The position numbers and the translations under genes are program-made. The notes beneath the pieces were generated by a model, which was given only the letters and a program-made list of their open reading frames with translations, was not told the DNA's origin and did no database searches. DNA of 50,048 nucleotides from Candidatus Rifleibacteriota bacterium (GTDB lineage Bacteria; Muiribacteriota; Ozemobacteria; Ozemobacterales; Ozemobacteraceae), in assembly GCA_018818125.1 (NCBI GenBank), contig JAHISQ010000016.1:1-50048 (forward strand), given 5' to 3'. Positions 9,469 to 19,257 of the stretch are shown here, piece by piece. Position 1 is the stretch's first letter. Every line of letters begins with the position of its first letter.

Positions 9469-10596
9469 GTGTTAAAAGTAGCTCATCTTACTTCGGTTCA
9501 TCCCCGGAACGACAACAGAATTTTTTTGAAAGAGTGCAGCTCTTTATCGGAAGCTGGTTATTCTGTTTCTTTTATTGTTGCAGACGGCAAAGGAGACGAA
9601 GACAAAAACGGCATTACGATATACGATGTTGGCGCGTCTGGGGGACGTTTGGGCCGAATGTTCAAGACTACTAAAAAGATTATTGCCAAGGCAATAGCCT
9701 TAGATGCAACAGTTTATCATTTGCATGATCCAGAGCTTCTGCCCTGGGCTGCAAAACTTAAGCGACTTGGTAAGATTGTTATTTTTGATTCTCACGAAGA
9801 TTATCCTGCCGATATTCTAACTAAGCCGTATTTAGGGAAGATCGTCCGGAATGTTGTTTCCAAATGCTTCGCTGCTTATGAAAGAAAGGTGTGCAGAAAG
9901 CTTGACTATATTGTCTGCGCCACTTCAACTATTTGCAATAAATTTACCAAAATGGGCTATTTGGCTGAGGATATAAACAACTACCCAAGGCTTTCTGAAT
10001 TAGAAAACTCTGCAGATTGGTCTAAGGACAGGAGTCTGGTTTGCTATATGGGAGCTATAACTCCAATCCGGGGAGTTTGGGAATTGGTTGAGGCAATGCG
10101 CTTTGTCAAATCAAATGCCAGGCTTGCTATCGCTGGAGTCTTTTCTGACGACAATATTGAGAGGCATTGCAAAGAGAGCCCGGGCTGGCGCAAGGTGGAA
10201 GATGCTGGGTATGTGAGTCGTAACGAGGTCAGAGATATCATGAGTCGTTCAGCAGCGGGATTAGTTACCTATCTGCCAGCGCCAAACCATGTAGATTCAC
10301 AGCCGAATAAACTGTTTGAATACATGTCAGCAGGAATACCGGTGATTGGCTCTTTTTTCCCTTTGTGGCGCGAAATAATAGAAGGAAATCATTGTGGTAT
10401 ATGTATTGATCCAACTAACCCGGAGGCCATTGCTGCCGCAATTGATTATTGTTTTACTAATCAAGCTGAAGCACGTGAAATGGGTTTGAGAGGTAAGGAT
10501 GCTGTTATAAATAAATACAATTGGAGTTACGAATACCCTAAGCTGCTTGCCATATATGAGAAGCTATTGCGAAAGGTTAAGAATAATGGACTGTAA
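9469..10596 (+). CDS. Glycosyltransferase family 4
   Basis: 375-residue GT-B glycosyltransferase starting at GTG 9469 with GGAG eight bases upstream. The N-terminal domain opens with KVAHLTSVHPRNDNRIF and contains YHLHDPELLPW. The C-terminal domain carries the phosphate/nucleotide-binding pattern PNKLFEYMSAGIPVIGS near residue 282, typical of GT4 retaining enzymes. It would add one sugar to the lipid-linked repeat unit in the cytoplasm. Its end overlaps the next glycosyltransferase by 11 bp, showing translational coupling. Donor and linkage are unknown. Confidence 0.88.
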   Translation: MLKVAHLTSVHPRNDNRIFLKECSSLSEAGYSVSFIVADGKGDEDKNGITIYDVGASGGRLGRMFKTTKKIIAKAIALDATVYHLHDPELLPWAAKLKRLGKIVIFDSHEDYPADILTKPYLGKIVRNVVSKCFAAYERKVCRKLDYIVCATSTICNKFTKMGYLAEDINNYPRLSELENSADWSKDRSLVCYMGAITPIRGVWELVEAMRFVKSNARLAIAGVFSDDNIERHCKESPGWRKVEDAGYVSRNEVRDIMSRSAAGLVTYLPAPNHVDSQPNKLFEYMSAGIPVIGSFFPLWREIIEGNHCGICIDPTNPEAIAAAIDYCFTNQAEAREMGLRGKDAVINKYNWSYEYPKLLAIYEKLLRKVKNNGL

Positions 10597-11383
10597 GGAA
10601 CTGGTAAGTGTTATTATTCCCTGCTATAACCACGAAAAGTATATTAGTCAGGCAGTTGATAGCGTTTTAAATCAATCATATAAAAATATTGAGCTAATTG
10701 TTGTGGATGACGGTTCTAAAGATGAATCCCCTCATATCATTGAAGCGCTTTCAATAAAACATGGTTTCACTTTTATTAACCAGGAAAACATCGGGATCTG
10801 TAAGACACTTAACAAAGCCATTCGAAGGTCAAAAGGCGAGTATGTTGCAATTCTGGCTTCTGATGACTATTGGCATTTGGAAAAAGTTGAAAAGCAGGTC
10901 AAATGCCTGAAACAGAATCCCAATTCTCAGTTCTCATTTACCCAGGCAATAGAGTTTGACGATTCTAATAATGCTCGTCATATCCGTGTGTTTCCTGCAA
11001 AACCTCTGAGCGGAAAAGTCTTAAACAAGGTTTTTCTTCGCCAACACGTACCTGCCGGTTCAATATTGTTTTCTAGAAAACTTTACGATAAAATTGCGGG
11101 TTTTGATGAGAATTTGAAAGAAGAAGACTGGGATTTTGTAATCAGGTGTGCATCTGAAACAGAGTTCAGCGTGGTGAAAGAACCGCTGTTTTACTATCGT
11201 TCGCACAGCGCTAATATTATGAAAACACGCAATAGAAGCGAAATATTTCGACAAAAAGCATTAATTCTTTCAAAAAATTACCATTTAGTGAGACCATTGA
11301 GGTGGCTTGTTGCAATTTTAATTCATTTCGTTTATGATAACTACGCTTTGCCTACCTTGAGTTGGCTAAGAAAATTCTATTGA
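10586..11383 (+). CDS. Glycosyltransferase family 2
   Basis: 265 residues. The N-terminal GT-A fold is clear: VSVIIPCYNHEKYISQAVDSVLNQ, then IELIVVDDGSKDES, and the metal-binding region ILASDDYW near residue 95, followed by EEDWDFVIRC. The ATG at 10586 overlaps the preceding gene by 11 bp and removes a non-family N-terminus that an upstream start would add. The C-terminal 30 residues are hydrophobic and may associate with the membrane. It adds another sugar of the repeat unit; specificity unknown. Confidence 0.88.
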   Translation: MDCKELVSVIIPCYNHEKYISQAVDSVLNQSYKNIELIVVDDGSKDESPHIIEALSIKHGFTFINQENIGICKTLNKAIRRSKGEYVAILASDDYWHLEKVEKQVKCLKQNPNSQFSFTQAIEFDDSNNARHIRVFPAKPLSGKVLNKVFLRQHVPAGSILFSRKLYDKIAGFDENLKEEDWDFVIRCASETEFSVVKEPLFYYRSHSANIMKTRNRSEIFRQKALILSKNYHLVRPLRWLVAILIHFVYDNYALPTLSWLRKFY

Positions 11384-11460
11384 TAGAATGCAGATTTTTT
11401 TCGAGAATCTCCCCTAATTGCGGAATGTATAAACCAAAAGAATCATCAAGGAAGTAGTTA

Positions 11461-12324
11461 ATGAAAGGCATAATTCTTGCCGGAGGCTCAGGAACACGGC
11501 TTTATCCAATAACAACGGTTGTCAGCAAACAGCTTTTGCCTGTTTATGATAAGCCGATGATCTATTACCCGCTTTCGGTGTTAATGCTTGCCGGACTGCG
11601 TGAGATTTTAATAATTTCTACACCGAACGACACGCCGCGCTTCAAAGAGCTGCTGGGCGATGGTTCGCAATGGGGCGTTAGCCTCAGTTATGCTGTGCAG
11701 GCTAACCCTGGCGGTCTCGCACAGGCTTTTATCATTGGTGAAGACTTTATCGGTTCTGATTCAAGTTGCCTTATTCTTGGCGACAACATTTTCTACGGAC
11801 AGGGCTTTTCGCCAGTCCTAAAAAAAGCTGCGACAATTGCTGATGGTGCTGTAATATTCGGCTACCCGGTTAAAGACCCTGAGCGGTATGGAGTTGTTGA
11901 ATTCGACAGTGAAGGCAAGGCCATGAGCCTCGAAGAAAAGCCGAAAATAGCTAGAAGCAACTATGCTGTGCCTGGCCTCTATTTTTACGATCGCAACGTC
12001 GTTAATGTTGCAAAAAATATTAAACCCAGCGCCCGTGGTGAACTTGAAATTACCGATGTAAACAAAGAGTATCTCAAAGCTGGCAAACTAACGGTACAAT
12101 TATTAGGCCGAGGTTTCGCATGGCTGGATACCGGCACCTACGACAGTCTTATCGAAGCCGGGCAATTTGTGCAGACAATCGAGCACCGTCAAGGCTTCAA
12201 AATTGCCTGTCTTGAAGAAATTGCCTACATTAATAAGTGGATTTACGAAGAACAGCTTCTGCAGGCTGCTGAATTCTATAAAAAATCAAGCTATGGCGAT
12301 TATCTCCGTGGTCTGCTCAAATAG
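11461..12324 (+). CDS. rfbA: Glucose-1-phosphate thymidylyltransferase (copy 2, complete)
   Basis: 287 residues, full length for RfbA/RmlA. The nucleotide-binding start [16 protein letters not shown], the [15 protein letters not shown] loop, LGDNIFYG and EEKP motifs are all present. A GGAAG Shine-Dalgarno lies about six bases upstream. It heads a block with fdtA, fdtC and fdtB, so it supplies dTDP-glucose for a 3-amino-3,6-dideoxyhexose. A dTDP-glucose 4,6-dehydratase (rfbB) is also needed and is not in this window. The C-terminal part is about 90% identical to the partial copy at the left edge. Confidence 0.96.
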   Translation: MKGIILAGGSGTRLYPITTVVSKQLLPVYDKPMIYYPLSVLMLAGLREILIISTPNDTPRFKELLGDGSQWGVSLSYAVQANPGGLAQAFIIGEDFIGSDSSCLILGDNIFYGQGFSPVLKKAATIADGAVIFGYPVKDPERYGVVEFDSEGKAMSLEEKPKIARSNYAVPGLYFYDRNVVNVAKNIKPSARGELEITDVNKEYLKAGKLTVQLLGRGFAWLDTGTYDSLIEAGQFVQTIEHRQGFKIACLEEIAYINKWIYEEQLLQAAEFYKKSSYGDYLRGLLK

Positions 12325-12347
12325 CAATAAACTGGGGCGGAAAAAAG

Positions 12348-12740
12348 TTGGAAACTAAATTTTATAATTTGCAGGTTAGAGGCGATGATCGAGGTTCTTT
12401 GACTGTTGTCGAAGGGAATATAGACATACCGTTTGAAATCAAGCGGGTTTATTACATATTTCAAACAAAAATGGACGTTCGCCGTGGTTTCCATGCTCAC
12501 AAAAAGTTGGAACAGATTGCAATTTGTGTCGCAGGCAGTTGTAAGTTCCACCTCGACAATGGGCGGGAGACCTCCGAAGTTCTATTAGATTCACCATCAA
12601 GAGGCTTATATGTCGGAAAAATGATTTGGCGAGAAATGTACGATTTTACGCCAGATTGTGTTCTCATGGTTTTTGCCAGTGAACACTATTCAGAAGCTGA
12701 TTATATAAGGAATTATGATGACTTTAAGGCGGTTATATGA
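12348..12740 (+). CDS. fdtA: dTDP-4-oxo-6-deoxyglucose 3,4-ketoisomerase (FdtA/QdtA-like cupin)
   Basis: 130-residue cupin (WxcM-like/RmlC-like fold). FdtA and QdtA move the keto group from C4 to C3 of dTDP-4-oxo-6-deoxyglucose. The [11 protein letters not shown] stretch holds the paired histidines conserved in these isomerases, and the [12 protein letters not shown] and MIWREMYDF strands fit the family. FdtA gives the galacto and QdtA the gluco product; I cannot separate them by eye, so the symbol is provisional. Translation probably starts at TTG 12348 after a GGGGCGG-type ribosome site. It overlaps the next gene by 4 bp. Confidence 0.85.
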   Translation: METKFYNLQVRGDDRGSLTVVEGNIDIPFEIKRVYYIFQTKMDVRRGFHAHKKLEQIAICVAGSCKFHLDNGRETSEVLLDSPSRGLYVGKMIWREMYDFTPDCVLMVFASEHYSEADYIRNYDDFKAVI

Positions 12741-13210
12741 TTCACGCATTAAGTGATGTTCAATCCAAAAAAATTGGTTTTGAAACAAAAATTTGGCAAT
12801 TTTGTGTTGTTCTTGAGGGAGCTAGAATAGGGGACAATTGTAATATTTGTTCACATTGCTTTATCGAAAATAATGTTGTTGTCGGCAACAATGTGACAAT
12901 AAAATGTGGGGTTCAATTGTGGGATGGAATTACCATCGAAGATGATGTTTTTGTTGGTCCAAATGTGACTTTTACAAATGATTTGTATCCGCGCTCAAAA
13001 GTGTATCCTGGAGAATTTTTAAAAACCAGGATTTGTAAGGGTGCATCAATTGGGGCGAATGCTACTGTTTTGCCTGGCCTCAATATTGGTTGCGGGGCAA
13101 TGGTTGCTGCGGGGGCCGTGGTTACCAGAGATGTCGAAGGAAATACTCTTGTCGCAGGCGTGCCTGCAAGATTTGTAAAAAAGTTGGAGAAAAATGATAA
13201 AATTTCTTGA
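12737..13210 (+). CDS. fdtC: dTDP-3-amino-3,6-dideoxyhexose N-acetyltransferase (FdtC/QdtC-like)
   Basis: 157-residue left-handed beta-helix protein with continuous hexapeptide repeats ([31 protein letters not shown]) and the [23 protein letters not shown]-terminal turn. The NDLYPRS segment is shared with FdtC/QdtC and WbpD-like acetyltransferases, which N-acetylate the 3-amino group using acetyl-CoA. ATG at 12737 overlaps the isomerase stop by 4 bp, and its own end overlaps the transaminase by 17 bp, so all three are coupled. Confidence 0.85.
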   Translation: MIHALSDVQSKKIGFETKIWQFCVVLEGARIGDNCNICSHCFIENNVVVGNNVTIKCGVQLWDGITIEDDVFVGPNVTFTNDLYPRSKVYPGEFLKTRICKGASIGANATVLPGLNIGCGAMVAAGAVVTRDVEGNTLVAGVPARFVKKLEKNDKIS

Positions 13211-14306
13211 TCTTCAGAAAATTAATTTGCAATACAAAGATGAGCTTGAAGAAGCATTTGCAAGGGTTTTGGAGTCAGGTTGGTATATTCATGGTTGCGA
13301 AGTTGAAGCTTTCGAAAGAGAGTTTGCGGCTTACTGTGGGGCTAAGCATTGTATTGGTGTTGCCAACGGTCTTGATGCACTTATTTTGATCTTTCGTGCA
13401 TATAAGGTGCTTGGTCTGCTTAAAGAGGGCGACGAAGTTATAGTGCCTGCAAACACCTACATTGCCTCAATTCTTGCTATTACTGAGAATAATCTGGTTC
13501 CAGTCTTGGTTGAGCCAGACATCAATACTTATCTTATTGATCCAGGCAAAATAGAAGAAAAAATTACATCTAAAACAAAAGCTATATTACCAGTTCATTT
13601 GTATGGGCAGGCATGTCAGATGGATAAAATAGTTGAAATAGCCCAAAATCATAAACTCAAAATTATTGAAGATTCTGCGCAATCCCATGGCGCATATTTT
13701 GGTGATAGACGCTGTGGAAACCTCGGCGATGCAAGCGGTTTCAGTTTTTATCCTGGGAAAAATCTGGGCGCTTTAGGTGATGCTGGTGCTGTGACGACAA
13801 ATGATAGTGAATTGGCTGAAACTATTCGAGCCTTGGGAAACTACGGTAGTCACAAAAAGTATGAAAACCTCTATAAGGGTGTTAATAGCCGACTAGATGA
13901 GCTCCAGGCTGCATTTCTACGGGTCAAATTAAAGTATCTTGACGACGAAATTTTGAGAAGACGTGATATCGCCAGATATTACCGGGAAAGTATCAATAAC
14001 GAACTGATTGTGTTGCCTTCAACCTCAGATGATCTCAGCCATGTGTGGCATTTGTTTGTTATAAGAAATGCTGCAAGAGATACACTGCAACAATATTTGT
14101 CTGCAAATGGCATTCAGACTCTGGTGCATTACCCGATACCTCCCCATAAACAGCCTGCATTTCTCGAACAAAATGCCACATCCCTTCCCTTAACAGAAAG
14201 GATTCATAAAGAAGTTATTAGTTTGCCTATTTATGCTTGCTTGGGCGATCGAGATCTTGAAAAAATAGTTGCCGTGATAAATGAGTGGGATGGGGCAAAA
14301 TGTTAG
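13194..14306 (+). CDS. fdtB: dTDP-3-amino-3,6-dideoxyhexose transaminase (FdtB/QdtB-like, DegT family)
   Basis: 370-residue PLP transaminase starting [18 protein letters not shown], a typical N-terminus of the 3-amino-sugar branch of the family. [12 protein letters not shown] binds the cofactor phosphate, EDSAQSHGA carries the ring-stacking region, and the Schiff-base lysine lies in [16 protein letters not shown]. Next to fdtA and fdtC it should aminate the 3-keto sugar. The block rfbA-fdtA-fdtC-fdtB is a recognisable pathway to dTDP-Fuc3NAc or dTDP-Qui3NAc. The end overlaps the next gene by 7 bp. Confidence 0.88.
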   Translation: MIKFLDLQKINLQYKDELEEAFARVLESGWYIHGCEVEAFEREFAAYCGAKHCIGVANGLDALILIFRAYKVLGLLKEGDEVIVPANTYIASILAITENNLVPVLVEPDINTYLIDPGKIEEKITSKTKAILPVHLYGQACQMDKIVEIAQNHKLKIIEDSAQSHGAYFGDRRCGNLGDASGFSFYPGKNLGALGDAGAVTTNDSELAETIRALGNYGSHKKYENLYKGVNSRLDELQAAFLRVKLKYLDDEILRRRDIARYYRESINNELIVLPSTSDDLSHVWHLFVIRNAARDTLQQYLSANGIQTLVHYPIPPHKQPAFLEQNATSLPLTERIHKEVISLPIYACLGDRDLEKIVAVINEWDGAKC

Positions 14307-14902
14307 CTGTAAATACTGCATCTGAAAGCAATTTGTCTGACATTGTGGCGCTCCATAAACAGCAGTATAGTCGGTCTCACTTTACATCTTTATTGCCTGA
14401 TCATGTTCTGGGAAGGTACTATGAATATTTTTTAAGAGATAAGTGTGTGATAATAATTTCTGAAGCCAAAGACGGCGACAAGACGACAATTAATGGCTTC
14501 GTTGCCTGCGGTGAGGAAATTCCGAACAAAATTGCCGTATTTAAGAAAGCAAACAGAGCCGGCTTGTTTTTGGCAGCATTGCTTAATCTGTCGACAGCGG
14601 TCAAAAAGGTCATAGGTGATATATATTATAAGTTTTTTGACATGCCTGTGACATTTACTGAAGCAAAGTTTCTTATAATTTCGATTGTCAGTAAAAGAAC
14701 AACAAAAGGTATTGGAAAGGCATTGCTGGAAAAGTGCTGTGCTGTCGCCATCAATATGGGGCATAGCTCAATAGGTTTATATGTGCGCGTATGCAACCTT
14801 GGTGCCCTTAAGTTTTATCTTAGGAATGGTTTTTTAATAATTGGTTATGTTGCCGGGCAATTCTACATGGAGCTTAAAATAGGCCAAGGCACGACTGATT
14901 AA
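14300..14902 (+). CDS. GNAT-family acetyltransferase
   Basis: 200 residues from the ATG at 14300, which follows a GGGATGGGG ribosome-site-like sequence inside the end of fdtB. The GNAT acetyl-CoA motif A is visible as [17 protein letters not shown] near residue 138, followed by the [13 protein letters not shown] motif B. An upstream GTG at 14285 would add five residues. Coupled to the sugar operon, it may acetylate a sugar nucleotide, but the substrate cannot be read from sequence. Confidence 0.8.
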   Translation: MLAVNTASESNLSDIVALHKQQYSRSHFTSLLPDHVLGRYYEYFLRDKCVIIISEAKDGDKTTINGFVACGEEIPNKIAVFKKANRAGLFLAALLNLSTAVKKVIGDIYYKFFDMPVTFTEAKFLIISIVSKRTTKGIGKALLEKCCAVAINMGHSSIGLYVRVCNLGALKFYLRNGFLIIGYVAGQFYMELKIGQGTTD

Positions 14903-15014
14903 ATTGATTGTACGGTGGCTCGGGTTTATATAAGTATGGTTTTTTCGTTAGCATTGGTGTAAAATCCTTTTTGCATTTCTTAAACTACTAGTTAATTCTA
15001 GCTGAAGGTATTTT

Positions 15015-16226
15015 ATGAACTCTGAATTTTTGCCTTTTGCGTTGCCGTATTTAGATGATGCCGAAATAAACGAAGTTATTGATTCACTGAAGAGCGGCTG
15101 GATAACCACTGGCCCCAAGTGTAAGCAGTTTGAGGAAAAGTTTGCTGCTTATGTTGGTTCGAAACACGCAGTAGCTGTTAATTCGGCTACTGCCGGTTTG
15201 CATTTGGCGCTCGACGCCGCTGGTCTGCAACGGGGCGAGGTTGCATTGACTGTGCCCCTGACGTTTACCGCTACAGCTGAAGTTGTCAGATATTTCGATG
15301 CAGATGTGGATCTTATTGACGTTAAGTCGCCATGTGGCACTCTTGATCCAGCTCTGTTTGAAAAATACCTTGCCGAAAAATGCGAGGTTAAAGACGGGAT
15401 CTGTTTTAGAAAAAGCGATTCAAAGCGGGTTCGAGCTGTGCTTCCTGTTCATTTTGCCGGGCTTGTCAGCGAAATGGAAGCTATTAGCCGACTGGCAAAG
15501 CAATATAACCTTGTCGTGATTGAAGACGCGGCACATTCTTTCCCGGCCGAATACAAAAAACAAAAGGTTGGAACCATTTCACACCTGACAGTGTTCTCGT
15601 TTTATGCAACCAAGACCATTACCACCGGCGAAGGCGGTATGATTACCACAGACGATGATGACATGGCTGAACGAATGCGAATCATGCGCCTGCATGGTAT
15701 AAGCAAAGATGCCTGGAAACGCTATACCGCTGAAGGCTCCTGGTATTACGAAGTAATAGAGCCAGGGTTTAAATACAATCTTACCGATATTGCTGCAGCG
15801 ATGGGACTGCATCAACTCGACAAGGCCCTGTGGATGCGCGATATCAGACAGAAGTATGCTCAGAAATATTCTGCTGCATTTGCTGCCATCCCAGAACTGC
15901 AGATTCCCTGCCATGGCTCGGCTGGAAATCAACATGCGTGGCATCTTTATACGTTGCGTATTCGACCAGAAAAGCTCAATGTTTCGCGGGCTGATTTTAT
16001 CGAGCGATTGAAAGACAGCGGCATCGGAACCTCTGTTCATTTTATTCCACTGCATCTCCACCCATACTACCGTGACCGCTACGACTACAAGCTCGGTGAC
16101 TTTCCTGTTTCAGAGGATTTATACGAACGCGAAATTTCGTTGCCGATCTACCCGAAGATGAGCGAAGCTGATGTCGAAAGAGTAATATCAGCAGTGCTCG
16201 AAATCGTGAACAAATACAGAAAATGA
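15015..16226 (+). CDS. DegT/DnrJ/EryC1-family aminotransferase
   Basis: 403 residues. The N-terminal FALPYLDDAEINEV and SGWITTGPKCKQFEE, the NSATAGLHLAL loop, the EDAAHSFPAEYKK motif and the Schiff-base lysine in SFYATKTITTGEGGM identify a PLP sugar transaminase of the UDP-4-amino type (ArnB/PglE/PseC relatives). Its end overlaps a PglC-like initiating transferase by 4 bp, so it may make the first sugar of the repeat unit, with the GNAT just upstream as the acetylase. That pathway link is inference. Confidence 0.88.
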   Translation: MNSEFLPFALPYLDDAEINEVIDSLKSGWITTGPKCKQFEEKFAAYVGSKHAVAVNSATAGLHLALDAAGLQRGEVALTVPLTFTATAEVVRYFDADVDLIDVKSPCGTLDPALFEKYLAEKCEVKDGICFRKSDSKRVRAVLPVHFAGLVSEMEAISRLAKQYNLVVIEDAAHSFPAEYKKQKVGTISHLTVFSFYATKTITTGEGGMITTDDDDMAERMRIMRLHGISKDAWKRYTAEGSWYYEVIEPGFKYNLTDIAAAMGLHQLDKALWMRDIRQKYAQKYSAAFAAIPELQIPCHGSAGNQHAWHLYTLRIRPEKLNVSRADFIERLKDSGIGTSVHFIPLHLHPYYRDRYDYKLGDFPVSEDLYEREISLPIYPKMSEADVERVISAVLEIVNKYRK

Positions 16227-16828
16227 TAGACGCAGTATTGCGGCGAATAATGGATATCGCTGGAGCAGTTTTTGGCATCTGGCTGACCGGTCCGATTATG
16301 GCCGCCGCCGCACTCTGGGTAAAACTCGATTCAGTTGGACCGATCTTCTACCGCCAGGAGCGCATAGGCCTGCAAGGGAAGCCTTTCAAGATTTTTAAAT
16401 TTAGAACCATGGTGACCAATGCCGACAGAATCGGTACGCTCATTACTGTTGGCGATCGCGATCCGCGTATAACTACTGCCGGTTACTGGCTGCGTAAATT
16501 CAAAATCGATGAGCTGCCACAGTTTATCAATGTGCTGTTTGCCCAGATGAGCTTTGTCGGTCCCCGCCCGGAGGTCAGAAAATACGTAGATCTCTATACC
16601 CCAGAACAGAGAAGCATTCTTGAGGTAAGACCTGGCGTAACTGATATCGCTTCGATTGCCTACCGCAACGAAAACGAGATTCTCGAAAAAAAAGAAAACC
16701 CTGAAGAATACTACAAGTCAGTGATCATGCAACGCAAAATCAAGCTGAATAAGTTGTACCTGGCGCAACGCAATATCTGCTCAGACCTGCTTGTGATATT
16801 TCGCACTGTATTTCGTCTCGGTCGATGA
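16223..16828 (+). CDS. Initiating phosphoglycosyl transferase (bacterial sugar transferase, PglC-like)
   Basis: 201 residues, the short monotopic form of PF02397. One N-terminal hydrophobic segment (about residues 10-32) is followed by the KIFKFRTM motif near residue 58, WLRKFKIDELPQFINVL, and the MSFVGPRPEV signature, which includes catalytic and uridine-binding residues of the family. It transfers a sugar-1-phosphate to undecaprenyl phosphate on the inner membrane and so starts each repeat unit. It lacks the long multi-span N-terminus of WcaJ/WbaP. Last + strand gene of the locus. Confidence 0.9.
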   Translation: MIDAVLRRIMDIAGAVFGIWLTGPIMAAAALWVKLDSVGPIFYRQERIGLQGKPFKIFKFRTMVTNADRIGTLITVGDRDPRITTAGYWLRKFKIDELPQFINVLFAQMSFVGPRPEVRKYVDLYTPEQRSILEVRPGVTDIASIAYRNENEILEKKENPEEYYKSVIMQRKIKLNKLYLAQRNICSDLLVIFRTVFRLGR

Positions 16829-16838
16829 AATTTGTGTT

Positions 16839-17915
16839 TTATGCGAACTGCTCAGAATTCCCTCTGTTTTGTTCTATTTCATCGAAAAGCGGGCGATAGA
16901 GGTTCTCGATTTTATTGTTGAGATCTGCTTCCTGGTTTAGCAACTGCAGGAGCCTGAAGCGGTCGATTAAAACCACATCAATAATTTCTAGAGGATTATA
17001 CCATTCCAGAGAATCCTTACGGAAATTTCGCGGGATAAAATGATAGGTCAGGTAGGCATTACAGAGATGGATATAATTTTTCCATTTTGACTGATGGGCA
17101 TCGAATTGCTTGTCTACCCAGTCTTGCCCACAGGCGCATTGACCAAAAAAGACAGGTTGTGAAAACTGATTGTCGCCAAATTCAAAGAAGCCGACCCAGT
17201 CAAGGCCACCGTCGCCATTGTTATGTCTTCCGGCATTTTCCCTCGTGAAATTCGGGTGCGGTCGCAAGTGCAGCAAGCTGCACAGTTTCGTAACCTTATC
17301 GAAAAAACTGCCGGTTATCGTATCAGAAAAATTTCTGTGAGAACCTGAACCGAAAAAGAAATTGCTCGCACCGGCAGGGGTTAAACGCCTGAATGCAGGT
17401 TCGCAAAGTTCCTCAAAAAGATGACCAAGACAGTTTATGCCGGTTCGGGTAGCCAGTCTTAACAATGAAGAAAATAAAAGTGCAATATATAGCCTTTGTA
17501 CGGGAGTTAAATTGTCTCTGATCTTGATTGAGCAGTTTGTGGTAATAAAAGGATAATCATCACCGTAAACCCGTGTGCGGCACGCTAGAGAAGTGAAAAG
17601 GTTTCGAATTTTGTCAGTAACTCGATCGCGGAGTGGAGAATCATACATGCCTGGGTCTATGATCTCATCCTCGATCAAGTCTGAAGAATCGAAGTAGTTT
17701 TCTGATAACTCCGGAAAATCAAATTCGTTTCCAAGCGCCAAGGCGGCCGTCTGTAGGCAGTTGATGTTTTCATCGAAAAAACGGTCGACTACGGCGCTTT
17801 CTGTAATGCTTCCATCTTGAGATATGCAGCACAGAAATTCAATATGGTCAAACCAGTCGTTTTGTTCAGAATTCTCGCCTGGTAACCTGAAATTAGCAAT
17901 GTTGATATAAACCAT
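16839..17915 (-). CDS. Unrecognised protein, possible PD-(D/E)XK-like nuclease
   Basis: 358 residues, second gene of a two-gene unit with a ParB-like protein (5 bp gap). I do not recognise a named family. The part around residues 225-275 reads GDGGLDWVGFFEF, then PVFFGQCACGQDW and DKQ. A buried aspartate after GGL, then a beta strand ending in a polar pair, resembles a restriction-type nuclease core, although the usual E/Q-x-K lysine is not in the standard place. The region before it is helix-rich, and GSGSHRNF may be a loop. No signal peptide or membrane segment. The nuclease reading is inference. Confidence 0.55.
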   Translation of the reverse strand: MVYINIANFRLPGENSEQNDWFDHIEFLCCISQDGSITESAVVDRFFDENINCLQTAALALGNEFDFPELSENYFDSSDLIEDEIIDPGMYDSPLRDRVTDKIRNLFTSLACRTRVYGDDYPFITTNCSIKIRDNLTPVQRLYIALLFSSLLRLATRTGINCLGHLFEELCEPAFRRLTPAGASNFFFGSGSHRNFSDTITGSFFDKVTKLCSLLHLRPHPNFTRENAGRHNNGDGGLDWVGFFEFGDNQFSQPVFFGQCACGQDWVDKQFDAHQSKWKNYIHLCNAYLTYHFIPRNFRKDSLEWYNPLEIIDVVLIDRFRLLQLLNQEADLNNKIENLYRPLFDEIEQNRGNSEQFA

Positions 17916-17920
17916 GGATG

Positions 17921-19018
17921 TTAACCCTGATATTGCTCTCTAAGCTTACCGTTTAAGGCTTTTAGAATTAGTTCTGCAGAATCTATTATTTCTTCCACGA
18001 CTCTTTTGTCGCTTTTATCTGGGTGGCTGCTCCGGTGAACGATTTTTTGTGCTTCTGCCATGTTTTGCATGGCTCTCGAAAGATAGAGCCGAATATTTTC
18101 GTCGGCAAAATCAGTCATTTCTGCAGCCTCAGACAAGGTTTTCTCACCAGATGCAAATGCCTGCACGGCGTTGGGACTCTGCACAACCTTGTTTAAAACT
18201 CTGAGATTTCTGCTTTCGCCAACCCGCGTTCTGCCATTTGCTAACTTTGAGTAAAGCCATTCAGTTACCTGCTTCAGTTTGTCATTTTTCAATTCTTGAA
18301 GTGGCCAGTCCGTTTCCGTGGAAACCCCCATATATTCAGCAATTGCCGGGTGCATGGTCAATGCGTCAGTAATCAGTGACAAATCAAAGTTTTCTTCATC
18401 CAGGTCAGAGATATTATAAAACTTTCTGCTTTGTATGAGCTCAAAGGCCTGGTAACCGATCAGAAGGCGCCTTACGTAAGATGCTTTGCTGCCGATTTCT
18501 TTGGCAAGATACTTATACACGTCAGGGCTTTTTTCTGTTCTTTGGAGGAACAGGCTGTTGAGGTATCGGGCTTTGGAGATAACCGGCCAGGATTTGACGC
18601 CTGTAACATGCCTGAACGCAAGGTAGTTGCCAACTTCATTTCTATTCTCGACGATATAAAGCCAGACTTTCTCTGGAATACTGTTCTTTTGTCTGGCTGT
18701 GACTGAGAGTGTTTCTACCGCTTTGGGGCTGACAACGGCCAGTTCAGGGGTGGCAAGCAGCCTGATTGCGGCGAGTCGGCGATTCCCTTCGATTACGACG
18801 TAACCATTTCCGTCATTTATCGCAATTATCGGTTCTCCTGGGAAAAAACCGTTTTCTGCAATTGATGCCATCAGATCTATCAGCGTGGCATCGGATAACA
18901 TCCAGTTGAGAATAGTTTTGTCGTCGCTGCCTTTGAGCTTTTCGGGCAAACGGGGATTCTGCCGGTCCAGCTTGAGCTGACCGATCTTCACTTCATTGAA
19001 AATGGCTTGTTTATTCAT
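17921..19018 (-). CDS. ParB/Srx-type N-terminal domain protein
   Basis: 365 residues. The first 100 residues match the ParB N-terminal fold: VKIGQLKLDRQNPRLPEK, IAENGFFPGEPIIAI and IEGNRRLAAIRLL. The last corresponds to the GERRxRA box that binds CTP in true ParB and nucleotides in related proteins. Residues about 150-300 are helical, with an HTH-like SKASYVRRLL segment. No parA is nearby and the host locus is a polysaccharide cluster, so a chromosome-partition role is unlikely. Paired with the downstream possible nuclease, it looks like the sensor or NTPase half of an accessory module. It is on the strand opposite to the sugar operon, as an inserted cassette would be. Confidence 0.8.
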   Translation of the reverse strand: MNKQAIFNEVKIGQLKLDRQNPRLPEKLKGSDDKTILNWMLSDATLIDLMASIAENGFFPGEPIIAINDGNGYVVIEGNRRLAAIRLLATPELAVVSPKAVETLSVTARQKNSIPEKVWLYIVENRNEVGNYLAFRHVTGVKSWPVISKARYLNSLFLQRTEKSPDVYKYLAKEIGSKASYVRRLLIGYQAFELIQSRKFYNISDLDEENFDLSLITDALTMHPAIAEYMGVSTETDWPLQELKNDKLKQVTEWLYSKLANGRTRVGESRNLRVLNKVVQSPNAVQAFASGEKTLSEAAEMTDFADENIRLYLSRAMQNMAEAQKIVHRSSHPDKSDKRVVEEIIDSAELILKALNGKLREQYQG

Positions 19019-19257
19019 AAGTTTTCTTCTGCAAAAAGTTGATTATTAGCATAGTAATTGGCGATGCGGCATGTGTCAATCATTTCGATATCATTGGTGT
19101 TCCCCAAAGGGGGAAAGCGCCCTGCCTGTGGATTCAGGCCGAGATACCTGATTGCGTGCAGTGAGTTTACGGTAAAACAGTCGTCGATGCTTGAAGTCGC
19201 ACCAGGTCACTTTGTCGCCTGCCTTTCATCCTATTTGTATTTTTGCGTGAGGCCGGT

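Noticed and set aside
17921..19018. Chromosome or plasmid partition parB
   Set aside because: No parA, no parS-like palindromes seen nearby, length and C-terminus differ from partition ParB, and it is paired with a possible nuclease.
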